Below are positions 22,201 through 35,031 of a stretch of DNA of 64,000 nucleotides, in pieces; the first letter of the stretch is position 1, and every line of letters begins with the position of its first letter. A program made the position numbers and the translations under genes. The DNA lies in the NCBI GenBank assembly GCA_034687125.1, contig JAQGBZ010000240.1, forward strand, positions 33,912 to 97,911, in the 5' to 3' direction. Origin of the DNA: Neelides folsomi (Eukaryota; Arthropoda; Collembola; Neelipleona; Neelidae). Under the pieces are notes generated by a model that saw only the letters and a list, made by a program, of their open reading frames with translations, ran no database searches and was not told where the DNA came from.

Positions 22201-25200
22201 TTGTATATGGGAATTTTGAACAAGGTCTTAAAATGCGTTTCACTGACTTCATATTTAAGATTCGATGTTTAAGCAAAACAATGCATAATATATATGTATG
22301 TACGGGTATACTAATATCGTGTGTTGGTAGCGTGAGGCTTTTAAACTAAAAAATTGGTATGAGAAATGAAGGTTTAACTTGTTTGTTTTTACAAAGCATT
22401 TGATTTTGACAAGGCTTAAAGCTATTGACTTTTGACTACATCAAAACTGTTATTATTAAATGGTAAATTGAGAATCTGATTGTTAAATGGATGGAAGGAC
22501 GAAAAGGGTTTGAATGAGTTGAATGTTGAACTTACGAGGGCGGGAATTGGATCTTATGGAGATGTTTATGAAAGTGATGCCGAAAGACTTTTTCATTTAT
22601 GAAGGAAAGATCAAAGCGAGTTTATAGAGAATCATAAAACTTTGTGTTATGCTTAAATGCTTAAAACTTAGCGAACTTTGTGAAACATGTATTATATGTA
22701 TGCTTAAAACAACTAAAATTCATATTTCATACGCATTATGATAATCATACAAGTGTTGTGAATATCATGTACATATTCAATACATTGTATTGGAAGATAT
22801 GCGTAGGAGTAAACATTAGGAGTATGTAATATTTATATTTAATCATGCAGTAAAGGTTGTATGGGAGAGACCTTTTGACCGAGGAGATTAGAAGATCAAA
22901 TTCCCTTAAGGAACTCGACACTCCCAGTCCAAGGCAAGAGCAAGTCCGAACCCCTCAGTTCATCCAGACCAACTTCAAATGTATTTATGTCCGCTTTTCT
23001 TAGAACCAAAGAATAATCCGACAAGTGGGGAGGGTTCACAGTAAAATACTCAAAAGACTCAAAACCTTCTCTTTAATTGTCTTTCTATTCTTTGACAAAG
23101 ATACACTTTAAAATACTCTCTGGTTAAGGTCATATTTTTAGTTATTTTAGATTACTTTATTTAGTTAATATTTACTGATAGTTATCAGTCAGCAGTTTGT
23201 ATGTTAGGTATTGTTAGGTTAACTATATATTAACATTATACATATTTACTTGTAATTGTATTTATTTTAAAATTTATTTTAAAGAGTGGGAAAATAGATA
23301 AATGAAAATGAATGAGTTTTGGGTGTTTATTTAAGAGTATTTAGTTGGGGGTGAATGTTTGAGTAGTGTAAAAGATGTAAGAAGGAAAGTTGTGAAGTTG
23401 TAAATGGGAGTTTGAGGGTGAAAGACACGACGACCATCTTCATTTCACCCTCAAGAAGAAGAGAAGAAGAAGAGATATGTTATATTGGAAGAAGGGCTTT
23501 TACATTCAGAGAAGACCCATTCATTCAACACCCATTTCCTCTCACAACTTAAATGAATCTTTGGTGGTCTTCTTCTGCTAAAAGCATTCTGTTTTTCCTT
23601 TAAATAATTTACTAAAACTTCCAACATCCTTTTTCATTATTCTCCTCATTTATTTAAATCTTACATCTAGTCTTACGTTTGGGATGAAGCCATTGGGAAA
23701 ATAATTCAAGAGAATTTTAAACTCTTTTAAAAAGGAAAATTCGTTTTTCTTCAAAAAAGAACTTGAGTGTTTAATTTCATCTAAAAAAGCTTATTTTGAG
23801 AGGAATTGACTCATTCAATTGAATGTTAAATGGAAAAATAGAGAAAATCGAAAAATAGAGATTTAGAAAAAATTTGTAAAATGGGAATTTGTGAATGAAA
23901 TTTAGATTTTCAATTTAGAAGGTGTTGGGTGAAATGAAAGTGATTTTTTATATTTTTCCGTTTCCTGTCCTTCCACTACTGTTTTGTGTACAAATCCTCT
24001 TTTTGTTTAGTTTAAGTAAACTTGAGTAAACTGGGAGTCTGAGGGCGAATAAAAAACTGGAAGGAGTCTTTGATTCCCTTAATGGGCTTCAAGGGTTCAA
24101 TGGACAATCCCCAGCCCTTTCAATACACATGAAATGAAAACCCATTCACGGCCCATTAATGAATTGAGAAGAAGGCCTTTGATAACACTTATTGGTAATT
24201 GGACACTTCTTTCCAAACTCATAGAGGAACATCCGAGTATCACAGAGCCCTATACGTTTCCACTGTGGGATAATACCATCCATGAGAATTCAGCTTTCCT
24301 TCTCCTTCTTTGCTTCTTTGCTTCATTGCACATTGCTTTAGAAAAATTATTTTGCTTAACTATCTTAGAAAATATATTCGGTATTTTCATTCATTGATAC
24401 TGCCGAGTTATAACAGGATTCAGAATATAAATCATAATTATGATGTTATTACGATTTTATTAATTGATTTATTCATTATCGTAAATCTTGATATTTAATG
24501 TTTATTGGATAGAAGTTTAAGGGTTTTGGCTTTTAAGGGTTATGGTTAACTAATTGGCTTAAATTCATAAAATAGTTTAAATACATTTTAACGTGTGTTA
24601 CCAATTGTGATTTGAGCGTAATGTAAGTTGGACTTGACAATAAGTAAAGTTAAAGTAAGGTTTGAATTTGCGTTGTTGGTTTTATTTACTTAAGAGTTAA
24701 GACTGCATCACATATTCATTAAATGAGAATGGTAACGGGGACTTGAGGAAAAATTTAATTATTTGAGCAATTATTAGCATTCCTTAATGGTTGAATGAAT
24801 TTTTAAAGGTCATTGTATGCGCCTGCTAATGAAACTAATAGATGATTGTATAAACAATTAGTTCGCTAACTTAAGACGATTTAATTATAAACTTTGTTGG
24901 AGTGATTTAACAATTTGCCATAAAAATAATCAAATAATCAGTGGAGGTGACGTTAAATGTTACATAATATGTATAAATAGAGTAGATGCTTTTGTGTTTG
25001 TATGATAATTAATGTATTATTATTATTAAACATTCACATTTGACTACAGACATGTACAGATATAAATAAGTTATTTTGTTATTTTGTATTTAGCTATAAG
25101 AGTTAAATTATTATAATTAATGTAATATTATTTACATTATGAGCAATTTCTGGTTGAACGGGGTTAAATTGATATGGGCTAAGGGGCGTTTATGTTTTGG

Positions 25201-25664
25201 AGGCGTTTTGAGGATATGTAATTCCATGTGGTTTTCCTCATCGACATCCCCAGGAGTCACGATGAGTGTAAGTCTTAAAATAATGTTCATTTTGCCTCCG
25301 CATTTCCTCCGCCCGTTATTCATCCCGGTACAGAAGTTTGATCTCCCGGGTGGCTCAGACTCACTTCCGCTTCATTCACCCCGTTCATTCATTCACAATC
25401 ATGTAAACTCACATTCCTGCCCGAAAGTGACTCAAACTCTTTTACGCCCTCAGAAAAGCAAAAGTCAGTACACTTTTCGTTTAAGTGGGATAAGCAGGAA
25501 TTAGAATTGGACTAATTTAATTTTAATTAACAACTTAACTGTTTAAGTTTTAAGTTTTTCTCAGTCAATTACCTGTAATTGAAATCTGATTGATTCACAC
25601 ACAAGACCTAAAAATTTAGAAAGTGAATTTTTATTTATTTCGCGAATGTGTTTAATTTTGAAAA
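19300..25664. other. Long gene-poor tract
   Basis: About 6.4 kb of AT-rich sequence without a recognisable gene. Open stretches near 20608-20850, 21130-21333, 22068-22349, 24134-24397 and 25139-25504 lack domain signatures and convincing splice sites. If the exon at 18761 continues downstream, this may be a long intron; the right end should include the promoter and leader of the adaptor gene starting at 25665. No repeat family or RNA gene was identified. Confidence 0.4.
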
Positions 25665-28600
25665 ATGAATTTTGAAGATCCGAATTTGTGTGTTTTGACA
25701 GAAAGTCCTAAGATGGATGTAACGGTCATTTCGAGCCATGGATGTTTCTTCAGCCGGAATGCCGAAGCTCATTTGAGATTATTCTTTGAGCAAATGGTGA
25801 CACCTGATAGAGAAAAACTGGATATAAGGTTTGAATCTATTTAAAAATTAAAACAAAAATTAAAAAATTAATTAATCTATTTGATTATAAGTGTAATTAA
25901 TTAAATTTTAATTAAATTTTTAGAGTGGCTGGATATGATTTGCAAGACATGGAATATACAGCCGTGGCTGGGGAAGTCCATCGAGCAAAGGTTCAAATTG
26001 TGATCGTTTCTCATCAGTTCCTCGATCGACTCAAACATGAGGCGGAGAAGCGGAAGAGAATTTCCCCCATTAACAGAATCCTCAGACCTTCCCGGGTCAT
26101 TGCGGTGCTTCTCAACATGAACCCTCAATTAATTGAAGATGAATATGAAAATGGTAGATAATTTATCTCATTTTATTTATTTGTATTTTCCTTACTTCCT
26201 CATTGCATCATAAATCATGTGATGTGGAGAGTAAACAAGTCATTTAACTGAAGTAGTATTTATTTTAAATTGATTCTATACAGATATACAGGTATGTATA
26301 TGATAAATGTGATTAAGTGATTATATTTTATATATTAGTTTCAGATTTTGGTTTATGGTTTGTTTTATTTTCTTTAGTTTTGGCTCAATTTTCTCAATGG
26401 TGTGCGATTGAACTTCGGTCAACCTCGCGACTTGACCCTGATTTTTGCAAAAAGTTCACAGAGCAAGTGGAAAAGATTTTCAATGTTGAAGTCGACACTC
26501 CCTCGTCGTTTTCTCTTTTCCCTCACAAGATCGGAAGGGATGGACGACGGGTGATGGTGAATCTCAAGAAGCCGCTGCCGTCGAACATGAACTTAACAGC
26601 CACCGTTTATCGTGGGGAGGAATCCACGACCATTTCCAATTTAATACTTCTTAATCCTTTCTCTGCTCTCATGCGAATACCTGGTGAGTTGGATGAAAAT
26701 TATTTCAAAATTGAATAGCTTCCTATAAGTATTGTATAAGTATAAAATATTTAATGAATTGAATATCTTATTTTAGAATCAATTTGTGGTGATGAAACTT
26801 GTTTGCTCGAAGTGTCAATATATCGGAATAGTGAAAAACTGGGAACGAAGCATTTGAAATATGAGGCGAGCAGTGGGCTGAGTGGCGAGCGAGTGATGGA
26901 CAATATTTTAAAGGTTTAAACTTAACTTTTAAACTTTTAAAGCTTTTACAGTTCATTCTACTAATTGTATCTTTTTATTAGATTTCTGATGTCCATGAAG
27001 CTTATGATGAAGAGATCACAAAGAAGTTGGCCGTTCACTTCAATGCTTCTACTGATTTCAAAACTGATGAGAGTCTTGGTTATCTCAATGAAATGCTCAT
27101 TTCAAGAGGTTAAAGATAAAATTAAAGATTTTTGCAGCTGCATTTGATCTAAATGAGTTAAAAATATGAAAAGTTTTAAAATGAAAAAATTTAAATTTTA
27201 TAACAGGAAATGAATTTCCGACTTTGATGCATTACGGAGCTTTTTACGGACTGAAGAACATGATTTGGACAGTTCTCCTCCACGGTGATGGAATCGACCA
27301 ATGTAACGTGACGAATGACATGGGCGAAACTCCGTTCGACGTTGCTGGAACGCGTGGACATCACGAAACGATCGGGAAAACCATTCGCGAATATGAAAAC
27401 ATGACAAGATCCTATGCGGCCTTCCAACGTGTTAAGAACCTCGTTGAGAGACGCAGTTTACTTCATGGTGATGAAGAGCTTGAAAATAAATTAGACAAAC
27501 TTTTACTTTCTGAACCAAACATTGACGAAGAAGAAGAATTTACTGATGCCTTTGAAGAACCAGAAGAAAAACCTGAACAAGTCAAACCAATCCCACATGC
27601 TAGGAATCTTAAATTGAAGATTCCCTCTGTTTCGCCAAATATTTTACATAGTTATGAAAACATTCCGATTTCGCCTGAAATCCCCAGACGGAACAAAGGA
27701 GCGGAGCAAATAACGACTTCTGAAGGTTCTACTGAGTATTATGATATCCCAAGGGATGAAAATTCTGATTATAAAATTCCACCAAGACCTGTTGCCATCA
27801 ATGGAGGAGAATCTCCAACAAAGTTGTGTGTTTCTTCGACTGACTTGGAATATATTGACATGGCCCCTACAAACTTCAGCGTTGAACCAACATTTGTCAA
27901 AGCTGATAAATCCACCCCGGATAAGTTGGAAAAGTTTGAAAGAAATAAAAAATATCCGACTGTTCCGCCAATTGCTGTTTGTCAATTGCCAATATTAGGG
28001 AAACATAATCCGCCATTGACACCGAGAGCGACTGAGAGGATTAAAAATCATTTGCCACAAGATCCCAATGAGGTTCGAAGGAGGGGGACGATTGATCCTT
28101 TGGACGAAGAACTTGCAATGTTGCTCAAAGGGTATAAAAACCATGATTATACTTTTGAGAAGCTCGAGAACCTTTTTGAAAATTGGAAGAAAAGATCAGG
28201 TAAAAATTATTAAATTATCATTTGTGTTACTAATATTAGTTTATATTAGTTTAATATTTGTTTAATTTAGATTAATTGTAAGTTTTCAAGATCTGCCTTT
28301 AAGTATGGAAAAAAGGATTTAACATTGGTATAATATTAATAATATTTTTTATTGAGTTTTTCTAGATGATCAAAAGTCGAATGACCTCAGAAGACAGGAA
28401 TTAATTAAAATGAGCAAAGAATACACGGACATTGTCACAAAGGGGAAAACAAAGACCTTTGACAAGATTTTTAGAATTTTCGGTAAATTGGAGTTTCATA
28501 AATAAAACATACCATATTAGTTGAAAATTAATTCTAATACACTGTATCTGATAATTTACTGATTTAGTAAATTATTTTTAAATTATTACAATTAATTTTT

Positions 28601-29304
28601 GCTTAATTTTTCAAAGGTAAGAAAAAGACGAGCAACGTCGAACGACCTATAATTGAAGAAGTGATTAAATTACCAGAATATAAAGAAATGACCATGACTG
28701 AGGTGAAAACGGATTGTGATAGGCTGAGCATTGAGAGTCGAACCAGCGGAGGAGATTCGGGTTTGTCAGACCCTGACTCTGACAAACCTGACAAACACAC
28801 AAGTGGGATTGAATCAAGGGCTAAAAGTTGGACCAATCCGACAAATCAGAGATTTGGTGTTGGCTCTTATATTGAAGCTGACAATTTGGGAAAATTTGGA
28901 CACGAACCTCTCAATGTCGAAAGTTCTGCCAATCTTGGTCAGATAACTTATGTGAATGAGCCCATTATTGAAGCACCGATTCCTCCAAGACCTCCGAAAA
29001 CCAAAGTGTTGGATCTATCATTGAACGATAGAACAAGTGGAAGAAAAGTATCAGGAGATTTAATTCCAATTCCTTACCAACCTTCTCCTCCACTTCCTCC
29101 AAGAAATCAAGTTTGTACCAATTTTTTAATAATTACAGAGATTTTAAATTGAGCCAATTATGTTTTAATTGCCATTAATTGATTGTTTTTATTATTTAGA
29201 AAAAAGATGGGAAATCAACGTTAATTGCAAATGGAAATAATGGTGAGATAAAGAGAGAGAAATCATCCTCAAAGATCTGGAAGAAAAAGAAGGGATCTGT
29301 TTAA
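25665..29304 (+). CDS. stumps: Stumps / BCAP-like signalling adaptor (Dof-BCAP-BANK family)
   Basis: Cytoplasmic adaptor of the family that links receptor tyrosine kinases or immune receptors to PI3K and Ras signalling (Dof/stumps in flies; PIK3AP1 and BANK1 in vertebrates). Nine exons: 25665-25828, 25924-26153, 26378-26683, 26777-26913, 26982-27108, 27207-28199, 28366-28482, 28617-29110, 29200-29304; 890 residues. A TIR-like N-terminus (DVTVISSHGCFFSRNAEAH, then VQIVIVSHQFLD) precedes the DBB region (KIGRDGRRVMVNLKKPLP to NPFSALMRIP). An ankyrin-like part follows (TLMHYGAFYGLKNM, ETPFDVAGTRGH). The tail has tyrosine motifs YENIP (about residue 470), YYDIP (about 499) and the PI3K-type YIDM (about 536), plus proline-rich PPRPPK and SPPLPPRN segments. 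The first exon may instead begin at the methionine at 25713. The orthology is clear at family level; the fly-type symbol is an inference. Confidence 0.88.
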
Positions 29305-30779
29305 TCTTTGAAATTTTTAAGATTTTAAATTAAATTGTATATACTATCAGTAGTTTGGATATTAATTGTAATATTAATTCCAATTAGATTGTGTAGATTG
29401 TGGATCCAATCTTCTTTGCGATAAAGAATGCGTTCAAAACCGCATAGTATTATAACCATTTTGGACAATAGATGTTTTAAATATATTTATATTAATTTGT
29501 ATAATACTTTAAAAATACTTAAATTAATTGTTGAATTTTTATATTTTATATTTATGTAATTACTTTGTGCCATATTATATAACTAATTATGATTCTTATT
29601 TAGTTTACAAATCCTTAATTAATTTATCAATCATCAATGGGGAAATTAATGAATCATTGTACGTTTATTTGTATTGATTTTAATTTAATAATATTTATTT
29701 TATTTTTATCTTAATTGTTTAATCAATTTTCCAATCTTATAAGATATTTCTGTATACTATTGCAAAATGAGAACAAAAGTTACCAAATCTTAGTCATGAA
29801 TCAACTATAAATGTAAGACAACTGTTATTTATTTATGTAATTAGACAATAACAATTTCTCTACTATAATATTAAGTTTATATAAAAAGGATTTTAATTTA
29901 CTTATTTAATCGTTCTGCATAATGATTAATTTCGTGTAAAATCACCCAATGACAAGGACAATCTCATAAGTTTTAGAAATGTTATGTTGATAGTTATACA
30001 TATATTATTGGATTAACTAGATGTTTTTATAATCTTACTTTTAGATCTTGAATAGAATTTATGTAATTTGGATATGAATCAGATATGACTGCATATAAAA
30101 TACGGTATGAAATTAATTATGAAATGAGCTTATAAGTATTTATATGGGAAGTATCAAGTTTGACAATTTATTCAATTCATCAACCAAATGTGTTAGCGGC
30201 TTAATAAATTCATTGCGTAATGTAATTTTTTATTTTGCATTAATGTGTTGGGGATTGAACGAGAATTTAAATATGGAGTTTGTGACATCGGCTTCTTTGT
30301 TCCACGTCTGCTCATTGGTAAGGTATCTTGAATTCTCAAAAGATGAATCTAGTTATTTTATCGCTTCGTTAATTATAATTAATCTGGTCACTCCCAATTA
30401 AATTAGATTTAATAATCAAATCGGGATTAGTACATGTTCTTCAATGCCGGATGAATTTTTTTTATTTAAATGGTTTGTTTTTGTACATCGATTTTTTGAA
30501 TATTGTTTGGATTGTTGTACACGAAGGGAATGGATTCAGGTTTTGAAAAGTCATGGGTGGATAGAGGTATAGATGTGGTGGGGGCTATAGGGTATAGACT
30601 GGGGGTTTGTATGTTGGTAGTGTTAATTCGATCCTTCGTCCATTTTCGTGTTTGAGTGTGTGTCACCTGAGCTTCGTTCATTCTCGCTGGTTCCTCACAT
30701 GTTTTGACCGTGTGACCCTTTTTGGATCATCTGACTCCTTAGCCCGGGACACGGCCCTCGTCCACACAGCCAACATCGC
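29305..30779. other. Intergenic, adaptor 3' flank and USF 5' flank
   Basis: AT-rich sequence with no supported exon. The last 100 bp or so (about 30680-30779) is richer in G and C and should hold the USF leader and promoter. The open stretch at 30144-30401 has no recognisable features. Confidence 0.5.
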
Positions 30780-32241
30780 ATGGATCAACAATTTGACTCC
30801 TCGTCGATGGAGATGATCACGTAGGGAGAGATCAATAATTATTCAAAAAATCCATCGCTCCCTTTCTGCCATAGAGCTAATAATCTGCTCGTTATTTAAC
30901 TAATTGCAATTACTGTCAATTTCATTTATATGCCAATTCCACTATTGGGCCTAAATCATAAACATAATGTCAAGAAAATGTCATTGCTCATTTCGACTGT
31001 TGAGTGGAAATAGTAAATTGCATCATTTCATTTGTAGCTTGAATTCATTTCATTTGTAGCTTGATTCATTTTTATTTGTTGTTTATTATTGTTTTAAAGA
31101 GTTTATTTATCTTTACTAATTTAATTTGTTTTACTTTAAGGCCGAAGGAGCTGATTGAGACGAGTGATGAAGAGAAAGACGACGACATGGACATTCCTAC
31201 TACAGTCACGATAGTCGAAGAAGATGGAACAACGTCCGTGGTGGACGATGCCTCAGTTTCTTCGATACTCACAGACGGCGGTCCGCATTCGTCCATTCAA
31301 TTTGGTCAAACACAAGGAGGTAAACTTAATTATAACATTAATTGTTAATTTACTCAACGTTATGGTTGAGTAATGGAGAGAAATTAATTATTATTTTATT
31401 TTTAGGTGGTTTGACATATCGAGTTGTGGGACTTGCAGATGAAGGATATCAAGGATCTGGTGGAGTTCAAGTTCTTTCTCCTACTGTCAATGGACAATAT
31501 TATGTTATTGGATCCAATGATGTTATTAGTAAGTTCCGCATAATTAATTAATAGAATAATTAATTATATAATTTACCCTATGGCAAAATACAGTATTAGT
31601 ATACTTACTATAATGAGTTAAAGTTTATGTAGAATAACTGAATATAATTGTTTTATGAATTTTAGGTAGGACAATTTCCCCGAGATCTGCTCAGATTATC
31701 GATGCACGATCAATCGGGAGACTAGGATCATTAGGGAAAACCGCCGTGAGGGATGAAAAGAAAAGAGCTACACATAATGAAGTGGAGAGGCGAAGAAGAG
31801 ATAAAATCAACGGATGGATCAACAAACTTGCTAAAATTGTTCCTACTTGCACAGAAGAGGCCTCAAAGCAAGGACAAGTAAGCATCTCCAAAGTAAACAA
31901 GACAAATTCAACTATTTCTTATTAAACATTATTTATCAATTTGAATAAATTATTAATTACTATAATTGGCATTGTCAATATTTGTTATTTGAATAATAAA
32001 GATAATTTGATGTTTTCAGAGCAAAGGTGGTATTTTAGCCAAAGCCTGCGAGTACATCAATGAATTGAGGGGGACAAACTGTCGACTTGCATCGACTCTC
32101 AAAGAACACGAAAACACGGCCGAGGAGCTGGACGTCCTTCGGAGGGAAAACTTGGAACTGAGAAGGGAAAACATCATGTTGAAACAACAACTCGGGCCAA
32201 CTGAAGAAGATTCCACAGTCATAATCACCACCTCAGAGTGA
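30780..32241 (+). CDS. USF: USF-type bHLH leucine-zipper transcription factor
   Basis: Nuclear factor binding CACGTG E-boxes as dimers. Exons 30780-30820, 31141-31319, 31406-31528, 31666-31877 and 32020-32241 give 258 residues. The first exon (MDQQFDSSSMEMIT) is inferred from a methionine, a GT donor and matching phase, so it is less certain than the rest. An acidic N-terminus (SDEEKDDDMDIP) is followed by a USF-specific region with GQYYVIGSNDVI. The basic helix-loop-helix starts at RDEKKRATHNEVERRRRDKI, with the H-E-R DNA contacts intact. Helix 2 is SKGGILAKACEYINELR, and the zipper runs through LDVLRRENLELRRENIMLKQ. The USF match at RDEKRRAQHNEVERRRRDKI excludes MAX, MITF and SREBP. One copy was seen, and USF1 and USF2 cannot be told apart. 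Confidence 0.92.
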
Positions 32242-32972
32242 TTTAATTAATTTAGACAAATAAGACAAACTATTTTAATCAATGATGTCTTGAGTTAAAG
32301 AACAATTTGAATATTTGAATGAGTGAGTAGTTGGACAACAACTACCTACATTGCCTTAAATATATATCTTTAATTAATTAATGTTAAAAAGGGATTCAGA
32401 TTTATTTCATAGTGAATGGATATTAATTGTAATGATTAATATGTGTAATAATAATAATGACTATTTTATCTCCTTTAATTCTATCGTTAAAGAGTTTATT
32501 TTAAACTGTTTTGTACTATAAATTGTAAATTGTAATGATCTAATCCAGTTTGACTTTATAATGGATGGTGAAGAATGTTAAAAAGATGTATCAAGTTCTT
32601 AATTAGTAAAATAAATAGTTTAATTATATTAGTTAGTCTTATTTAAAAACGTTTAGTAATGAATTAAAACGAAACGTTATCAGTCTGATTCAATCATTCA
32701 TTTAATTTACTGCATTAACTCAATTAAATATTTAACCAATAATAATAATTAATAACAATAATTAATAGACTTTTAAAACAGTTTTAAATATTTAATAAAT
32801 AAAAACATAATTCTCCAATTTAATTAATTAAATTAAATGCATAAAACTCACATTTAAGCATTAAAGAATAACTAATTATAATTAAGCAATCAAAACAGCA
32901 AGATTTAACCATTCATAATTGCATTAAACTTGTTTAATTCCGTCCAAATGCCTCTTTCCTTCGCACGTTTCG

Positions 32973-33040
32973 TAATATTACCGCAAGACTAATACCGCAC
33001 CGCGGTATTGATGCTAGCGGTAATACCGCGTTCCGGTATT
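32973..33040. repeat. Cluster of overlapping AATACCGC palindromes
   Basis: Perfect inverted arms AATACCGC/GCGGTATT at 32991-32998 and 33002-33009 have a 3-base loop. A second hairpin, AATACCG/CGGTATT, lies at 33022-33028 and 33034-33040. GCGGTAATACCGC at 33017-33029 is palindromic around a central A. TAATATTAC occurs at 32973-32981. Two more GCGGTAAT copies lie near 33554 and 33570. Its role is unknown. Confidence 0.7.
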
Positions 33041-34265
33041 AAATTTAAGTATGATGTTTTTCCATCTTGTTCATCCTAATTTAAATATTTAAAAGGATTG
33101 AATTTTATAATTTCAAATTGATTCATTAAAGCAATGTCATAAGATCAGTTATATGAATTTATCGTCTCTAAATCAGAATCGCTCATCTAAAGATAATGAG
33201 AATTATCTGGGTGAATAATATTTCTCTGGATCATTTAAAATATTCATAAAAGGTATATATTCATAAAAGGTCAGGTGGTTAATTAAATCCATCATATGAA
33301 GTTTGTCAAAAATTGCATTATTAAATAATCTTTTAAAAAGAAACAAACTATAATGTATAAGCATTTTAAAAATGAACATGTAAATCCTATTCCTTTTGAA
33401 GAAAGTCTAAAATTATGGCAGATAAATATTTCAAAACATAATATGAATACCAATTATACCAAATAATCATAATTACATCTCCTGTTTTATTTACGCATAT
33501 ATTATATTAAATAAGTATATAGACATTTGAATGTATACTACATATATAAATATGCGGTAATGAGATTTTGCGGTAATTTGGAGGCTCTAGGTGTAATGCA
33601 ATTGAATTTAATTTAATTGCTAATGGACGGAATTATATAAAATTGAGAATTTGTCTCATTTAATTCATAGTTAATTCTTATTATAGTGCATTAAATAATT
33701 ACCTATATTAAGCCGATTTTATCGTCAATTTAAATGCCTTTAATTGTAATTAAAATGACCAATGTATGAAAATAGGTAAATGCAATAAAGAAGTGTTAAT
33801 GTTAATTCCATTTTTATAATTTTAATTTTAATTAAATATTTAATTGTAATATCTATAAAGTTTTACTACTATTTTACTTAAATACATCTCCATTAATTCT
33901 GGTTTAAACATCTCATTATATTGATAGAATAAGTTTATGTTTGAGTAATTAAATTGCTAAATTAAGATAATTGTTTTCTAAAATATTTATCTTATTAACT
34001 ATTGAATTAAGTACTTTCACTTCTTCTGATTTCACTCTTCATCCTCTCATTCAGGTATACAATCAGTTGAGAGGAAAATAAAATTAGCTGGTATACGTTA
34101 AACCTTAAATTGTTGTTGCAACTTGTTGATTAAATCATTAATTACTTAAATATTTAACATGGTTCACATTTGATTCTCAATTTTCTGTATTTCATTTAAC
34201 AGTTAATCCATTACTAACACATCCTTATGCTGCCCGCAGTTACATTTATTTGTAAGGATACCCAA

Positions 34266-34313
34266 TTCCCGGGAACGCTCCCGGGAAATTTCTCATCAGC
34301 GCTCCCGGGAACG
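34266..34313. repeat. Three tandem CCCGGG palindromes
   Basis: TTCCCGGGAA (34266-34275) is a perfect palindrome. GCTCCCGGGAA recurs at 34277-34287 and 34301-34311, so three CCCGGG cores lie within 50 bp of very AT-rich DNA. They may be a protein-binding array or the remnant of a repeat. No neighbouring exon was found. Confidence 0.7.
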
Positions 34314-35031
34314 TTATCAACGAGTGGCAAGCCTATTTATTTGTAATTTAACTAACTTTCAACCTCCTTCTTCAATTACAGCAACATTTAATTAAATTGG
34401 GGTAAAGTCATATTGTCATTTCTGAATCAATTATCTTATAAACAGATATACAGTAGAATTAAATTTAAAGTTAACGAACTCAAAAAATAAATAATAGTAA
34501 TTAACCTATGAACTATTAATTAATTACCTTTAAAACAATTACAAACTAAATAAAACTCACTGCCTATTTTGAACAATAGAAATTCTAATAAACATAAAAT
34601 GTATAATTAATAATTAAGCTATTTACTTTTTAAAGTATATTTACAATCAAGTTTAAAACAAAACGCATATGTCAAAGTGACAGAGTGAAATGAAGATTTC
34701 CTATTTATTAGAAGTATAAAAAGAAGTTGATTTGTGGTTTCTTCTTTCAAATATTTAAATAACCACGTTAGGCTAAAAAAGATGATTTAAAATATTGAGA
34801 ATTGAATCACCGGTCCAAATTAAAGCATATTAGGTATTATTTTAAAGGCCTCTTTCCATTTTAGGTTATTAAGTTTAATTTTCCTCATAGTTTTTTTTTT
34901 AGATAATGATGGGTTTTTTACTTTTGTATCATTTCTATTAAAGTCGCACAATGATGATGATGAAATCACGCGTTATTGATTTTATCGTTATTTGAATTGC
35001 CTTTGATTATTTGAATTTCCCGACGTGTTAT

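Larger units (their letters stand above)
32242..35031. other. Intergenic with two palindrome clusters
   Basis: Very AT-rich and gene-free. It stands out only for two GC-rich palindrome clusters, at about 32973-33040 and 34266-34313, annotated separately, and for a short tandem duplication of ATTCATAAAAGGT at about 33240-33270. Low-complexity TAAT and TTAA runs dominate the rest. Confidence 0.6.

Noticed and set aside
25139-25504. 121-codon open frame upstream of the adaptor gene
   Set aside because: No splice sites, domain or codon bias; likely chance openness in a leader region.
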